A stretch of 64,000 bases of DNA from Chlorops oryzae (Eukaryota; Arthropoda; Insecta; Diptera; Chloropidae): assembly GCA_020466095.1 (NCBI GenBank), contig CM035807.1, positions 102,243,502-102,307,501 of the forward strand. The letters run 5' to 3'. How positions within the stretch are numbered: the first letter of the stretch is position 1; every line of letters begins with the position of its first letter. A program made the position numbers and the translations under genes. Of this stretch, positions 11,020 through 23,654 are shown one piece after another. The notes beneath the pieces were generated by a model. It made no database searches. It had not been told where the DNA came from and worked only from the letters and a program-made list of their open reading frames with translations.

Positions 11020-14000
11020 TATTAGAGTTAGAAGAAATTATTTTCTCCATTTGACACAAAAGATTAACCAAAAAGGTATGTCGGTATTTAAGGGCATCTT
11101 TACTTAGCCGTGAACCCCTTTGCCGGGAAACAAAACAAAAGTTCATCACTACCCTTTCTGAATCCCCGGCTGTAGGAAAATCTCTGCCCTTCCTGCCATC
11201 CCTTCGGCAGAGCTGTCAACTAAAGGAGAAGAGGCGAACTATCGTATGAAGGAACTGTGTGTATATAAGGTTGAAGGTCCCGAAAGTAAAAACGCCTAAA
11301 GAAACTTAATTGAGGGTTCGGCGAAACAAAAATGCCAGCCCTTTTTTATGATCACGTCGATGCATGTTGGGGAAATCAAAAGGTAAAGAAATGGCGTTCT
11401 GATGGAAATTCAATTTGCACCATAACTTGGAGAGGGCTGGTCGCGGGTTAAGTGACAGCTGCTGCAAATCGAATCAGTCAACCATGCGTTTAAAGTCACC
11501 ATCATTCGTTCCCGCGCCCGTGTCCACGTCCGCGTCGGCGTCTGATGCGTCGTCAGTCTGCCAATGACTGCAGTTTTTTTCAGAGCGGCTTTTTCGCTTT
11601 TGATGTATGTACGCTCCCAGACTCGATATTTTTTTCTCTTTTTTTTCTGTTTTTCAATTTTTTCGTTTTGCTTTTTTTTGCGTTTTCATTGACGTTTCAG
11701 CCAATTGGCTTTGATGATGTTACACAGTTTTTGTTTTTTCTATCAAAAGTCAGTATCCGTGCCAGCTCAAATGGTTCTAACGTCGTCGTCGTCAGCAGCG
11801 TCGCAGTCGTCGCAGTCGTAGTTCCAGTCAGCCTGAGTCTGCTAGCCAGTCAGCATTGCCATGGCAATTAACTATTTTCTTTGAGCTGTTTTTTTTTTTG
11901 CTGTCTCTCCCTCGTCGCTCTAGCAATATGTTTTTTTTCGCTCGTTTTTTCGCCTTGCAACTAGAGTGGTTCGCATTGGGAAAATTGAATTTGCTGCTCA
12001 CCTTAAGGCCAAGTTTAAGTTGAATTATACAACTGTTTGGCTTAATAAAGTCAGCAAGCAGCAGGCAGCATTCAGCAGACTATCAAGTTGGCTATCAACT
12101 TGGCTATAGCTGACAGCATTCGAAATATTCATTTAAAAGTGACAGGGATGCGCTCTCGCTGCGGTGTAATAAATTAGACATTTTAGTGGAATGAATGATC
12201 ATGCCATCGAGTTGTTGGAACACGATTTTTGTGGATCCATGAAGTTGCACGATTCCGTTCGTAGGCCGCCGATGTAAAGCCATAAATCTATTTGCCCATT
12301 TAAGTCATTAAATGTGATTTATAATACCGTCAACAGGACTCAATTTTCTCACCTAGTTTCTGTGGCGATAACACTTGAGTCACTTTGAACATATAATTGG
12401 TGGTCATCGATGTGTGGATCTTGTCATGAATAATTTATGCCAAAAAAAAAAACAAAACAAAACCAACAGAGTTAGACTCGAAGTTGGTCTAATTGTATGA
12501 ATTTTTTGTTAATATTGTAAAATTTTATATTATCCTTGAATGATTTCTTCGATTTTTTTTTTTCAATTTTATGAATAACAAGTGGATTTAAGGCCTTGGT
12601 TTACTTAAACTTTCGACACATTGGCGATAGCAATTTCAAAACAAATAATACTAGAGTAAAAAGTCCACGCCCAAGAATGAAATCACCCAAGAAAACTTAG
12701 CAATTGTGGACCTACTAAAGTAAAGCGGATACCGGAAATAAATAAAGCGGATACCGGAAATAGAAAGGAAGGAATTGATGTATCGAAAAGAAACGGACAC
12801 AATACTAAGCCCTGTGGTTTAAAAGATGCTCAGAATAAGTACAAGAATGTCTAAATTCAATAAGAATGACTCGTGTCAATGAGTTGTCCCACAAATAAAG
12901 CCACGATGGATATAGGGAGGAAATATATCTTGAACGAAATAGAGAATAGGAACAGCTCAATAAGATCACAACATCATAGCACCATTTTAACCCACTGCAA
13001 ACGTACCAGCCCTACGTGATGAAACTCTGCCGAATAATAATAATAATAATAAAAATGAAAATAATAAAAAACAAAAAAAATAGAAAAACTCTCACTCGAA
13101 AGAAATCGATGTCCAACACGTCGTATACGTAACGTCATTCTACATAACTCATACATTCATTCCCATTTGCACTCGTTTCAGTGGTCTTATGCTTTACCTT
13201 TCGTTCTAAGCGGTTTCGCTTTTGCTAAGTGTCAAATTCTTTTTCCAATTTAAACCTAAGAATAAATGCAAGTAGCATTCATGACGCCCTGCGGTTTCAT
13301 TTTGCTCGGAGTCAATTTACATTCCTTGAATTCTGCTGAATCATAACAGTGTGAAGCCAACTCACGCCACATAACATGGAGCTGCCACCATGGCACAGCA
13401 CAGCTCGTCGATGCCAGCCCAAGAACGAATAAATCGCATTTTCTTCTTGAATTACAATACAAATACAATGGAATGTTATTGAGATCGAAATGCTGCTGCT
13501 GCTCCTGCTGCTGCAGCCGCTGCCGCCTCCGATGGTTCGCTTCATCAAAACAATGTGCTCCAAAGTACCTATTATGGATTAAATTTTCACACTGATGATG
13601 TGCCTTGGCTACGGATTGGCTCTAATCATTTTGGTCTTAGCTGGCTTAGTCACTTGTTGATGAGCGCGCTTTTGTCTCTTTATATACATAAATATATGTT
13701 TATAAATATGTATGAATATTTATATATATTTATATTTGATTTGTATTTCTGTGGCGCAGTTTGTATTAATTACGCCGCCAACGCCACACTTCATCAATGC
13801 TAATTAATCGCTCTACTGCGGAGCATGGCTGAAAGGCATTCAATCAGTCAGTTGGTCATTGAATGGATTGCACTCTTTATTTTTTGGGTGCGCCCATTCA
13901 AGAGCGACTAAAGAATGTAAGTAGTTCGCTCATGCCTTCCTATTCCCGCTATTGTCTATGGCGGGGAAGTCTTCGATTGATTTATATTGATTTTCATATT

Positions 14001-15182
14001 ATTTTACCGCTGGCAATTGAGGAACCACTGCTGTGCTCTCATCCAGCAGAGACAGTGGTGTGGGTTGTATAATATTCTGGTTAAGCAACCTATGAGTGTG
14101 AAAGTTAGCTCGTTCAGGTAGGTACTCAATGTACGTTTTTGTGAAATCCCATCTGAACATTCGAAAGAAATAAATGTTGATGCAACAAAACTGAGCTTGA
14201 AATATCTGCCAATTGATATTAAAGAAACATTTCGCTCTCACTGCCATAATTTCCCCTTCGCAATTTCCTACATTAAATATGTACATATATTCTTTCAATA
14301 TGAAATAATTAAGACATCTCGGAACACCAAGATTTCGTGAATTAGATAATTCACGTGTGTCACTTTCCTAGAAAATTTCAATCTCTTTTTTCCCATTCAA
14401 CCTCGTCGCTCAAATAATCGCCAAGAGAATCGTGACTAACCTGCAAATGAAACTTAAATAATTCCGATACATTCACGCCGATAACGAACCTATGTGGTTT
14501 TTGTTTTGTCCTTATCGCAATATCGCAAATCGGCCATCATGTTAAAAAAATGCAATTTTTCATAAAAGCCGCAAAAATGACAGCGATCCGTGGTGCTTTC
14601 GAAGACAGAAGGCAGAGAAACGCTTAACGAAACATATTTATATTTGCATTTGAAACAATGGCAAATGGCTGTAATAAATAGACGTGAAATGAACGATTTT
14701 TAATCGTTTTCTGTTTGTTTTTTTTTTTAAATCTAGATTACGTCCATAAGTGAACTGATCTATCGAACTGTCGCAGTTACGAACAAGTTAATAAATTAAA
14801 TTCATCTTAAAAATATGCGCTCGTGTTAGATGCATCGAGTGCACTGACGCTGTCGTAGAACGAGAGCAGCTCGTGATTTAAACACAGTGATGTCGATTCA
14901 CCGGGCTGAAGAAAAAACAGTATATTCTAAGCAAGCTTTAATCATTTTACACAGGGACCGAAGCGAAATGGAGTGCATTGGAAGACGTTAAGACGATTCA
15001 AAACTTGCTTGATGGCGATGAGAAATGCTGGCAAAGTACCCCAATGGGGGTTTTAATTAGTTTACACAAATTAATGTGCTTCAGTTTTTTTCTTATTTTA
15101 TATACCTACATACTATGTGTTGCTGTCAAATTCAATTCTTCGAATTGCAGAAAATAAAATTTTTTCCTTTCTGATAAATTTT
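11020..15182. other. Intergenic/intronic DNA with triplet-rich patches
   Basis: Contains a GTC-rich stretch (11,780-11,825), an exact 22-bp tandem duplication (12,721-12,762), a CTGCTG stretch (13,490-13,520) and very AT-rich DNA at 13,680-13,745. Short frames lack domain signals. The GC-richer DNA around 11,500-11,560 (GTCCGCGTCGGCGTC) is simple triplet sequence, not an exon I can support. Confidence 0.45.
12721..12762. repeat. Perfect two-copy 22-bp tandem repeat
   Basis: The unit TAAAGCGGATACCGGAAATA plus AA occurs twice head to tail with no mismatch over the shared 20 bases. Being perfect, it is probably a recent slippage duplication. Confidence 0.85.
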
Positions 15183-15460
15183 TTCTCGTCTCTCTTTCTT
15201 CTCTTCTCTCATCTCTCTCCTCTCTCTTCCTCTCTCTTCCTTCTCTTCTTCTCTTCTCTTCTCTCTCTTCCTCTCTTCTCTCTCTTCTCTTCTCTTCTCT
15301 CTCTTGCTCTCTCTTGCTCTCTCTTCCTCTCTCTTCTCTCTCTTGCTCTCTCTTGCTCTCTCTTCTCTCTCTTCTCTCTCTTCTCTTCTCTCTCTTCTCT
15401 CTTGCTCTCTCTTCTCTCTCTTCTCTCTCTTGCTCTCTCTTGCTCTCTCTTGCTCTCTCT

Positions 15461-15494
<34 letters not shown>

Positions 15495-15897
15495 TCTCTC
15501 TCTTCTCTCTCTTCTCTCTCTTTCCTCCCTCTCTTCTCTCTCTTCCTTCTCTCTCTCTCTCTTCTCTCTCTTCTCCTCTCTCTTCTCTCTCTTTCTCTCT
15601 CTTCTCTCTCTCCTCTCTTTCCTCTCTCTTTCCTCTCTCTTCCTCTCTCTTTCCTCTCTCTTTCCTCTCTCTTCCTCTCTCTCTTCCTCTCTCTTCCTCT
15701 CTCTCTCCTCTCTCTTCCTCTCTCTCTTCCTCTCTCTTCCTCTCTCTTCCTCTCTCTTCCTCTCTCTTCCTCTCTCTTCCTCTCTCTTCCTCTCTCTTCC
15801 TCTCTCTTCCTCTCTCTTCCTCTCTCTTCTCTCTCTCTTCCTCTCTCTTCTTCACTTCCTCTCTCTTCTTCTCTCTCTTCCTCTCTCTCTTCCTCTT
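15183..15897 (+). repeat. Polypyrimidine (CT-rich) tract of about 715 bp
   Basis: Nearly pure C/T on the plus strand, built from CTCTCTTC, CTCTCTTCC and CTCTCTTTCC units, with occasional TTGCTCTCTC units (15,301-15,460). The right half approaches a regular 10-bp CTCTCTTCCT array (15,720-15,830). Every frame is open in both directions only because C/T codons contain no stop; these are not genes. Such tracts can adopt triplex (H-DNA) forms. Confidence 0.95.
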
Positions 15898-18800
15898 ACG
15901 AGCTCTGTCTCCGTCTCTTTCCAAATCGCCCATTTTCTGCATCACACACTCACTCTCCTTCTCGCCCTCTCTATCCGTCTACTATATACGCCACTGCCTC
16001 TCTCTTGCCCTTTCCCTTCACGTTCAAAAACACGAGATTTACTTTTTAAAATTAACAAATTTGTCTCCCTTAAATTTAAATAAAACAGTTCATTAATTTA
16101 AAAAATACGACGTATACGTCATATTTTTTCCGCATTAACATTTCTCATACGTCGGGTACTAAAACTGAAAATTGCTCTATGTTATGTCCGACATGCAAAA
16201 AAAAAATGTCATAAAAATCGGTCCAGCCGTTTCAGAGGAGTTTGGTAACACCGCGAAACGAGAATTTTATATATTGAACTTAAGGAAATGTTTAATCGTT
16301 GTCCTTCGGGTCTAAATATGCCCCAACAAGATCAATCAAAAGTGCTTCAATGAACCTCTTAAAATGGCTGCTGCACTCGCTACTCAGCTGAGCCATGAAC
16401 CCATTATTAAGACCCGTAACCATAATAATTACACACAGTCAAAATGGCACTTCAATTGTTATGTCACTAATCATGATCTGCCATAGGGCAAAAGTTAGTA
16501 CCGAATAGGGACAGCAAAATGTAACCTCTAGAAACCTCAACCACTAAACCCTCTATCTGTAAGAAAGCGGGACTCCAGTGGGCACCAAAATAAATCGAAA
16601 GTAATAAATAAATTGCATAATTTATAAGAATTAAGCAATCGTTGAAAAACCAAAAAACAAATCCCCAATTAATTTAAAAATTAATTGAAAAGAAATAAAT
16701 TAAATAAATTAATTGTTAGCCAAGATAAGAAAATATATCATAAATCAGAAAGATGAGACTTTTTTGTGTAAGAAACGAAAGAATACTTTAAACAAGAAAA
16801 GAATGCGATTGAAACGAATGAGAAAATAGCAACAGATCAAATGAATAAAAAGAAATGAATAAATAAATAAATGAATGTAAGAGAGAGAAAAAAACCCAAA
16901 AACTCCATCAATTGCAGCACACGTCAGAGAGCAACTATCTAAGCTCGAGTCCCAGGCCGTCGTCGTTCGGAGCCGCGCTTTCAAGCCACGTTTGTGAGCC
17001 AACAAGCACACAGCACAGCTGTAAACCGTATTCCGAAGCGTTTTTACATAAAACGAGAGACAAACGAATTTTTTCTTCTTTTTTATTCAGTTTTCTCTTT
17101 TCGAAATCATTTCTCGTTTGTGTGTTGGTGGATTGTTGGATTGCTGGATTGGTGGTTAGTCGGTTGGTTGATTATAAAAATCGTTATTGCATTTTATATT
17201 GACCTTGAACTTGATATTAGATACACGAACAGCAGCGGCAGCGGCAGCAGCGATGGCAACGCTAACACCGGCTGCAAAACTGGTTTTCTGCCTGAGGAGC
17301 AATTTTTTTTTCCTTCTCTTTTATTAATTTTATTGGAATTTGAAAAAAAAAAAAATAATAATAAATAAATAAAAGAGGAAATTACAGTACTTAACTGCAG
17401 AGTACCGAGTCAAGTGCACAACGACCAATTTGCCCGAATAGATTTGTGTATTGAGCAGTGCTGCTGGCTTAGTAAATCGCTGCTGCTATTGCTGCCGTTG
17501 GTATTGATGATGATGGTGGTGGTGGTGGTGATGGTGATGGTGGTGACGATGGCGGTGGCGGCGGCAGCAGCGGCAGTAATGTTGGTATGTTGACGACTGT
17601 TGACGAGGACCGCTGACAATGATGGTATTAACAATTGCGACGGTAATTTTCGCTTTGCCTTTGCAAATTATAATATTCACGCCCGTTACCCTACACTGAC
17701 GATACTAAACGATGTTGGGAGCAGCGTTCAACGTGATTCCTGAAGCGATTCAAATATGCAAGTTGAAAAACTTGACAAGTGAATTCGTCTAATTTTTTTG
17801 CTTTTTTTTTATATTTTATATTTTTATATTATTAACTTTTTTTCGTTTCCTTCATTTATCTTTTTTGATTTCTTTAATAAATGCGTTGAAGATTGGTTTA
17901 GGCTGTGTGTTGGCGGTAGATATGTATGTATGTCATTTAGCAATGCTGACGATGCTCAATCAAGAAGGCACTCGTCGTGACAAGAGTGATAATCATGATG
18001 TTCTTCGCGCTCGAAAGATGACGCCGCTTTAAAGAAATGGTTCTAAATAATCATACACATGTGTGTAATTTCAAATGATATACGAAGACGCACTAATCAA
18101 AGAGCTTGGCGTTTGTACACATATGGTATATATATGTACATACATACAGACAACGTTTGTTCTTTGAGACGCGATGATGAAAGCCCATTAATCTGGGAAA
18201 AAAATTTGAGTCACAAAAGAGTAAACAAATAAAATATCGTCGCCATGGCTTGCGAGGGGACAGGGGAATACGCAGACGTCTGTAGAATGGATAGAAGGAA
18301 GAAGTTGTATTGGGAATGACGTAAATTAAAATATAGAATGTTATGAGACATTTTTAACACTGATATACAAGTCTAGAATTATTCCGTTGCTCAGAAGAAA
18401 TATTCGCATAAATATCGAAAAAGAGTTGGTCTTGAAGTCTATTCATATAAAATGCTTTTTTTTTTGTTCTGTTCTCTGCGCTTTTACGTAGAAATCTCCA
18501 ATTCGAATTTAAATCGATTTGTGATTTATTGCATTTACACCTTGATCTGAGCAATTACCTTACAATAGTTTTAATTACAGCTTTTACGATGCATATATGC
18601 AAAGCAGTAGCCAAGCAGCACTCATGTACGAGCATGTAGGTGGTCTGTGGGAACTTTTTGAAAAGTTTCTAAAGAGAAACGTTATGATACAATTATCTGC
18701 TTAATATGCACTACAAGCTAACAAGCATATTTGTCACAAGCAATCGAATTGGGAATTTATCAAAAGGAAAAACTTGAAATCATGTTTCGGTAAATGAGAG

Positions 18801-19054
18801 GACACTTGTCACAGATCAGCGAATAGGTCAAAGTGGGGTTAAATTGATATTGGAAAAAAATATATAAAAAAAGATTTTGAATTAAAATCGATGGGAATTA
18901 TCAAAGATAACAATCGCTGATTTAAAGTAAATATATTTATGGCAATGCATATTGACATTTCATTGGTCAAGAACAAAATTTTTTTGCTTCCATTAAAAGT
19001 CGAACAATTCTGCTGGTGGGAAATATATGAGAAAGCATTTTAGGGTGATGGAGA
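15898..19054. other. Intergenic/intronic DNA; possible untranslated exon near 16.9-17.3 kb
   Basis: At 16,095-16,110 is a 12-bp perfect palindrome GACGTATACGTC. The sequence around 16,200-16,275 (ATCGGTCCAGCCGTTTCAG ... TTTTATATATTGA) resembles the 3' ends of insect retroelements but is too short to assign. 16,910-17,040 is less AT-rich and exon-like without a conserved frame. 17,505-17,580 is GGT/GAT/GGC triplet repeat. Confidence 0.4.
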
Positions 19055-19062
19055 GGCTTATC

Positions 19063-19508
19063 CATGGACGTGAACCGGTTTTGAAAAGGGAAAAACGCTT
19101 TAATCTGCTGATGAACCGAAGTTTTTTCCAAATGTTTGAACCGAACCGAAAACTGAACCCGTTTTTGTAAAGGTTCAATGTTTCATTTTTACCGGCGCTT
19201 CCATAGGCCAAAAATAAAAACATCGAAGTCGATATTTTTATTAAATTAGTATCGATACCATCTCTAATTTGAGTAGGATAACCACCACTAACATTTTATT
19301 GTGCAAATTTTAACCCTAAATGGTAAAAAAATTGCGTTAGAAGTGGGAAAACGTGTTAACAAACTTTTTCAGTTTAAGAAATTCCCGAACCGAAACCCCG
19401 GTTCAAAGAAGTAGAAAACCCGATTTTGGCGAACCAATCCAAAAGTTCAAACACGATTCGAACCGACGAACCGAACCGGGAAAATTTTCCACAGGGTTCA
19501 CGTCCCTA
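19063..19508. mobile_element. hAT-like MITE (446 bp) with GAACCG subterminal repeats
   Basis: Left end CATGGACGTGAACC and right end (reversed) TAGGGACGTGAACC fit a CAGGGACGTGAACC-type hAT terminus. Flanking 8-mers are GGCTTATC (19,055-19,062) and GGTTTATC (19,509-19,516), a 7/8 target duplication of the length typical for hAT. The interior carries clustered GAACCG/CGGTTC motifs near both ends (19,138-19,160; 19,386-19,403; 19,459-19,478), as expected of transposase-binding subterminal repeats. There is no coding capacity. Confidence 0.75.
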
Positions 19509-19857
19509 GGTTTATCGCTCATTAAGGAATACTGAAATCTGATCCTTCCCCAATTAGAAAAAATTTATCAGCTTTTGAAATCCGAAAACTTGTCCTTAAT
19601 GCGCGCCTTAGTTCAAATTTATTCAGGGTTAAAGCTTTCAAATTATAGTCTTCATGAAAACTTAAACCAGGTTTATTACTGCTGTACATTGCCTAGGGTC
19701 AAAGTCTTCAAGTTGGTTTAAGAGGCGATTTTGCTTAAAGTGACCTAATGATGTGTTTTTGGGAGGATTTTAAGGCCTGAAAAAAAAACAAGGAAGACTA
19801 GTTACCTTTTAAGGTTATTTTATTATAAAATATGATTCGAGTATTATAATATAAAGA

Positions 19858-20137
19858 CGGTCTCTGTGCCGTAATTGGTTGAGATACCAACTTACGAAGC
19901 GAGGAGGTTTGGGTTCAACTCCCAGCTCAGGCCGTGGATGTTTGTGCAGTTTTTATCTGTTTTCCTTTGTTTTCTCATTATTAATGATATCACAACGGGC
20001 CCTAAGTATGTCACCCTTAACCCTTTCGCGACAAATGGTACATATATACATATGTACACTTTTTATGATAGTTTCATTGGAAAACCATACCAAAAGGCTT
20101 AATGGTGGCAGCCACACTAACCTAACCTAACCTATCC
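19858..20137 (+). mobile_element. tRNA-derived SINE, copy A, with (AACCT)n tail
   Basis: The body starts CGGTCTCTGTGCCGTAATTG and has an A-box-like TGGTTGAGATAC and a B box GGTTCAACTCC about 35 nt apart, the RNA polymerase III internal promoter layout of tRNA-derived SINEs. It ends GGCAGCCACACTAACCTAAC with a short pentamer tail. It contains a 78-bp insertion at TTAA, annotated separately. Other copies lie at 23,655, 26,545, 28,544 (minus), 33,890 (minus) and 55,985. Confidence 0.8.
20021..20098. mobile_element. 78-bp piggyBac-type mini-insertion at TTAA inside SINE copy A
   Basis: The SINE reads ...GTCACCCTTAA | insert | TTAATGGTGGCAGCC, while copies B and C read straight through a single TTAA at this point, giving two empty sites for comparison. 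The insert starts CCCTTTCGCGAC and its reversed right end is GCCTTTTGGTATG. TTAA target duplication and CCCT-like ends are hallmarks of the piggyBac superfamily. A near-palindrome GTACATATATACATATGTAC lies inside. Confidence 0.7.
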
Positions 20138-20160
20138 TCTTCAAAACCAACTTTAAACAA

Positions 20161-20576
20161 GTAAGGGTGTTATAGTCAGGCGAGCCTGACAATAGAATAC
20201 CCGACACAGACACACATGTTCAAATAATTTTTAATATCAAGAGGTGTTTAAGACCATAAGGGGCCCCATATACCGACTTTTGATAGATTTCTTTATGAAA
20301 ACTGCCCCTTTGCCACGCCCACTTTTCCAATTTTTGTTGAACTATAATCGGAGGCTTAAATATACGCCCAAATTTTAAGTTTCATTAAAATATATCGAAA
20401 AAGTCCGATTTTAAGGCAGTTTTTGTGATTTTCGTAACATACCCTAGTACTGGAGGTACCCCTAAAAATGGTCCGCTTGGGTTCATTCTCGAACTTGTTC
20501 ATACTCATGTCCCCGTGAGCACATATACCAAATTTTGTCGAGATAGCTCAACTCCTTCGATAAGATAACTGCATAC

Positions 20577-20612
<36 letters not shown>

Positions 20613-20755
20613 GCTAAGACGACTGTCTAATCGAATCCTGGTGACGCTGATCATTTCTATATATATTTTGTATGGTCTATCTCGATTGGTTTTGGGTGTT
20701 ACACACAACCACACAAACGTAATATACGCTCGACACAGAGTGTGTCGGGTATAAA
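20161..20755 (+). mobile_element. DINE-1/mini-me-like element, copy 1, with (GACA)n block
   Basis: Begins near GTTATAGTCAGGCGAGCCTGAC, a perfect 7-bp-stem hairpin, followed by TACCCGACACAGAC, and ends GTGTGTCGGGTA, so the ends are inverted. A (GACA)n run fills 20,577-20,613. Related copies lie at 24,352 and 34,275, sharing TAGTACTGGAGGTACC and the TAAATCGAATC/GTGTTACACACA 3' part. Fly mini-me/DINE-1 (non-autonomous Helitron) elements carry GTCY microsatellites in this kind of place; family membership is inferred. Confidence 0.6.
20577..20613 (+). repeat. (GACA)n microsatellite
   Basis: Nine GACA units without interruption, located inside the mini-me-like copy 1. The other two copies of the element show only shrunken remnants (AGACAG near 24,770; ACGGACATGG near 34,940). 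Confidence 0.95.
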
Positions 20756-20759
20756 TACG

Positions 20760-23654
20760 ATTTTTGTTCCTTTCAGAATGAAACGTCTTTCTAGAATCTA
20801 CTTTTTCAAGCCTCTAGACACGATAACTCAAGTCCAATGGCGCGATAGACCTGAAATTCAGCATATAACACCTTATAAACATAACTAACTATCCATCGTC
20901 CGTGCTAAAATTATAACGAAAACAAAATTTTTTAATATTTTTTAGAAATTAATAAAAATATTTCGGGACCCTTTTTTTATCTCGAACCACTTTGAGTTTT
21001 TCGAAATTCGCAACCGAAAGAAATATTTGGTCGATAAGAACAAAATGAAACGTTTTAGAAAGTGAATCTTTAAAGAAATGAAATTTACACCCTTAGAGAG
21101 GGGCTCTACGGACCTAACTAAAGGCTTAACAGATAATACTCTATGCCAGCTGTCACAAATTCGAATATTCAAAAACCCTATCCCTCTGCTCTTCACACAA
21201 ATTCTCAATCAATAAATCCCTGCACGTGTGTGTCGCTCCATCGCGATCTCGATCTCTATTTCTTTTTTTTCTATTTTTTTTTCTATTTCGAACACAAGAA
21301 TTTCTCGACATATTTGCATAATTTCGCAAATCGAATTCGTTTAGCGCGTTTACAACTTTTACTCTCTTCCGAAGGCCAATCTCGGTGGCCTTGACCGCAA
21401 TCGTCATTCCTTTCACGTCGTCGTCTTATTTACCTGTCCGTTTAGCAGTCTTATTTACTTTCACTTTGTCTATTATTCCCGCATTTTGTTGCGTTGTGTT
21501 GCGTTGCGTTTCCCCCCCAACATTCTTACATATTTCTATTTCTATAAAGATTTTTTTCCTTTCTTTCATTCTTTCTTTCTTTCTATTATTTATTCAAATT
21601 TCGTTCCTTTTGTTTGTCGAATTTTGGAATTTCAAATTGAAAAAGTTTGGAACGCAGATGTTTAAAACCGAGGGGACAACGCACAGATCTTTGACCATGG
21701 AAGGTGGAAGGTGGACGATGGAAGATGAAAGATGACGGAGGAACGAGACAAAAACGAAAAATTTTCACATTAGCCATTAGCAAAAAAAATTTTGGAATTA
21801 TTTGGCGTTTTTTTTGTTTTTGTGTCGCCATAGATCCATGCAAGACTGACACTAGTGACTTGTTCTTTTGTTGTTTTGGTTCTTCATCGCTTCATCGCTT
21901 TATCGCTTCATCGTGGTTCTTGGGTAAACAATAAAGCTGCGTGTGTGTAGGGCGGGCGTAAGAGCAAAACAACGTAACGTAACGTAACGTAACGCCAAGC
22001 TTTAGCAACGTCTCATCATAAATTCCAATTAGCATATTTAAGCGATTTGCGCGCGCCTTTTTGTGACTTTCAGCGGTTTTCAGTGACTTTTTGGCATTAA
22101 AACGCACGAGTCAAAGGGGGCGAGAGAAGATGGGCAAAGATGGAAAAATCGTATTGTATAAACGGAATCAGTGCGCTCGCCGATGATTTTCATACGAGAA
22201 AGAGATAATGTTGGCGCTGTCGCGGTGCCTGAACAACACAACCATAAATATCTAGATTTTAGGAACGTACCTAACTATGTTTAACACAGCGCTCAGATAC
22301 GTACGAGAATGAACACCTACCGCCACGAGTCACACAGTCTGTCTGTCAGTCAGTCACATTCATAACCAAAAAACGTGAGTCGCGGTAATGTGTGAGGCTC
22401 GAAGCTCTTTTGGTCTTTGCTTTTGGCATTTTTGATTTGATTCTTCATCGTCTTCGTCTTCATCTTCGTCTTGCTCTCCTTTTTGGCGCTTTTCGGAATG
22501 CGCAATATTTGTTCTGATTAAATTTTCTTCCTCTTCAAAATTGCCATGGTGTGCTAATTTATTTATGAGGCTTAACTTATTCTCTTCTGTATTAATTTCG
22601 TCTTCTTTCCCGTAGCCAAAAATATTTTTTTTATTTTATTTATTTTTGATACTTTTTTTTGCGCTATGGAATTATAATGAATTTGTGCGTTTTCGTTATG
22701 ACCGAATTATGGAAGCTAGATGAGCTCTTCTTGCATCCAGAATTCGCTTTAAAAGTGACATATGGATATTTGCGAGACAACACGTCAACGAACCTACAGC
22801 CTTGATGGAACACAATCCAAACATAACAATACCACCGGATAGGTATGTAGAACTTGCCTGACTTGAGCGGGTGCCTTCCCCCTACCTTACATGGAAGCGT
22901 CAAAGCGTCAAGAACAAAAATTTACCATCTTCAGCTCCGTGTAGATTCGATTTCATTGCCATTTTCATTTGTGTATTTTTTTTTTTTATACTAACGAGTT
23001 TTCCATTTGTCATTGACAGGGGCGAGCGCGCAGATGCCAACGAGCTCCTCTGCAAAATCATAAAATTCTATCTTCTTGTTTTATGTTTTTACTTCCTTCT
23101 CGAAAAACAAAATAGAAATAAAAACAAACAAAAATATCTCGCATTTAATTTAGAATTCTCGATATGTTTTACACCTCCACAGCGTGTTGAGATAGTTTGG
23201 TACCCACTCTTATAAAAAAATTGTTTTCTTTTTCTTGATTTTTGGTTATCTTTATCGTCTTTTGATGGTTTTTTCTCACCTCAGTGGCTATTGTGTTTCT
23301 ATTTTCCGCTTTGCATAAAAGAATTTTTTTTTTTAAGCTCAGCGAACACGTTCCAATATTTCACTTGAAATCTATTCATTAACAGATTTATGTTGATTTT
23401 GTGGTTTTTTATGATAGATCAATTAGACTGACGAGCAGCTACTTGATTTTTTGCGCAATTGCACTTGCACAATCATTTTTGGGACTCAAGCTTTCTAGGG
23501 GCTCCTTAAAGTCTTATGTGGAAAAAAAAAATCAAATCGTTGCATGAGCCCTTGACATGGTGACACTAAAAAACACGAAGATGGTCAGATGGATGCGTTC
23601 ATTATTTCTCTTACTTGTATAAAAAGGATGGTCTTGACGGACTTCTTATTTCTC
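20760..23654. other. Intergenic/intronic DNA with short pentamer and octamer repeats
   Basis: Small arrays include CTTCATCG-type octamers (21,883-21,912) and four CGTAA units (21,970-21,992). 21,690-21,740 is GGTGGA/GATGAAAGATG-rich. A stretch of alternating purine-rich and TTTTC sequence at 21,240-21,600 is low complexity. No gene is supported. Confidence 0.4.

Noticed and set aside
15106..16096. Four overlapping long reading frames (259-310 residues) on both strands
   Set aside because: They lie in the CT tract; Ser/Leu/Phe- or Arg/Glu-only composition follows from sequence lacking stop codons, not from a gene.
17410..17680. Thr/Ile/Ser-rich and His-rich minus-strand frames
   Set aside because: Generated by GGT/GAT triplet repeats read in different frames.
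19858..19940. Functional tRNA gene
   Set aside because: A and B boxes are present but no full cloverleaf pairs, and the unit recurs as dispersed SINE copies.
19875..20130. Two overlapping plus-strand frames beginning near the SINE A box
   Set aside because: They translate the SINE body and the 78-bp insert; the equivalent frames in other SINE copies are not conserved.
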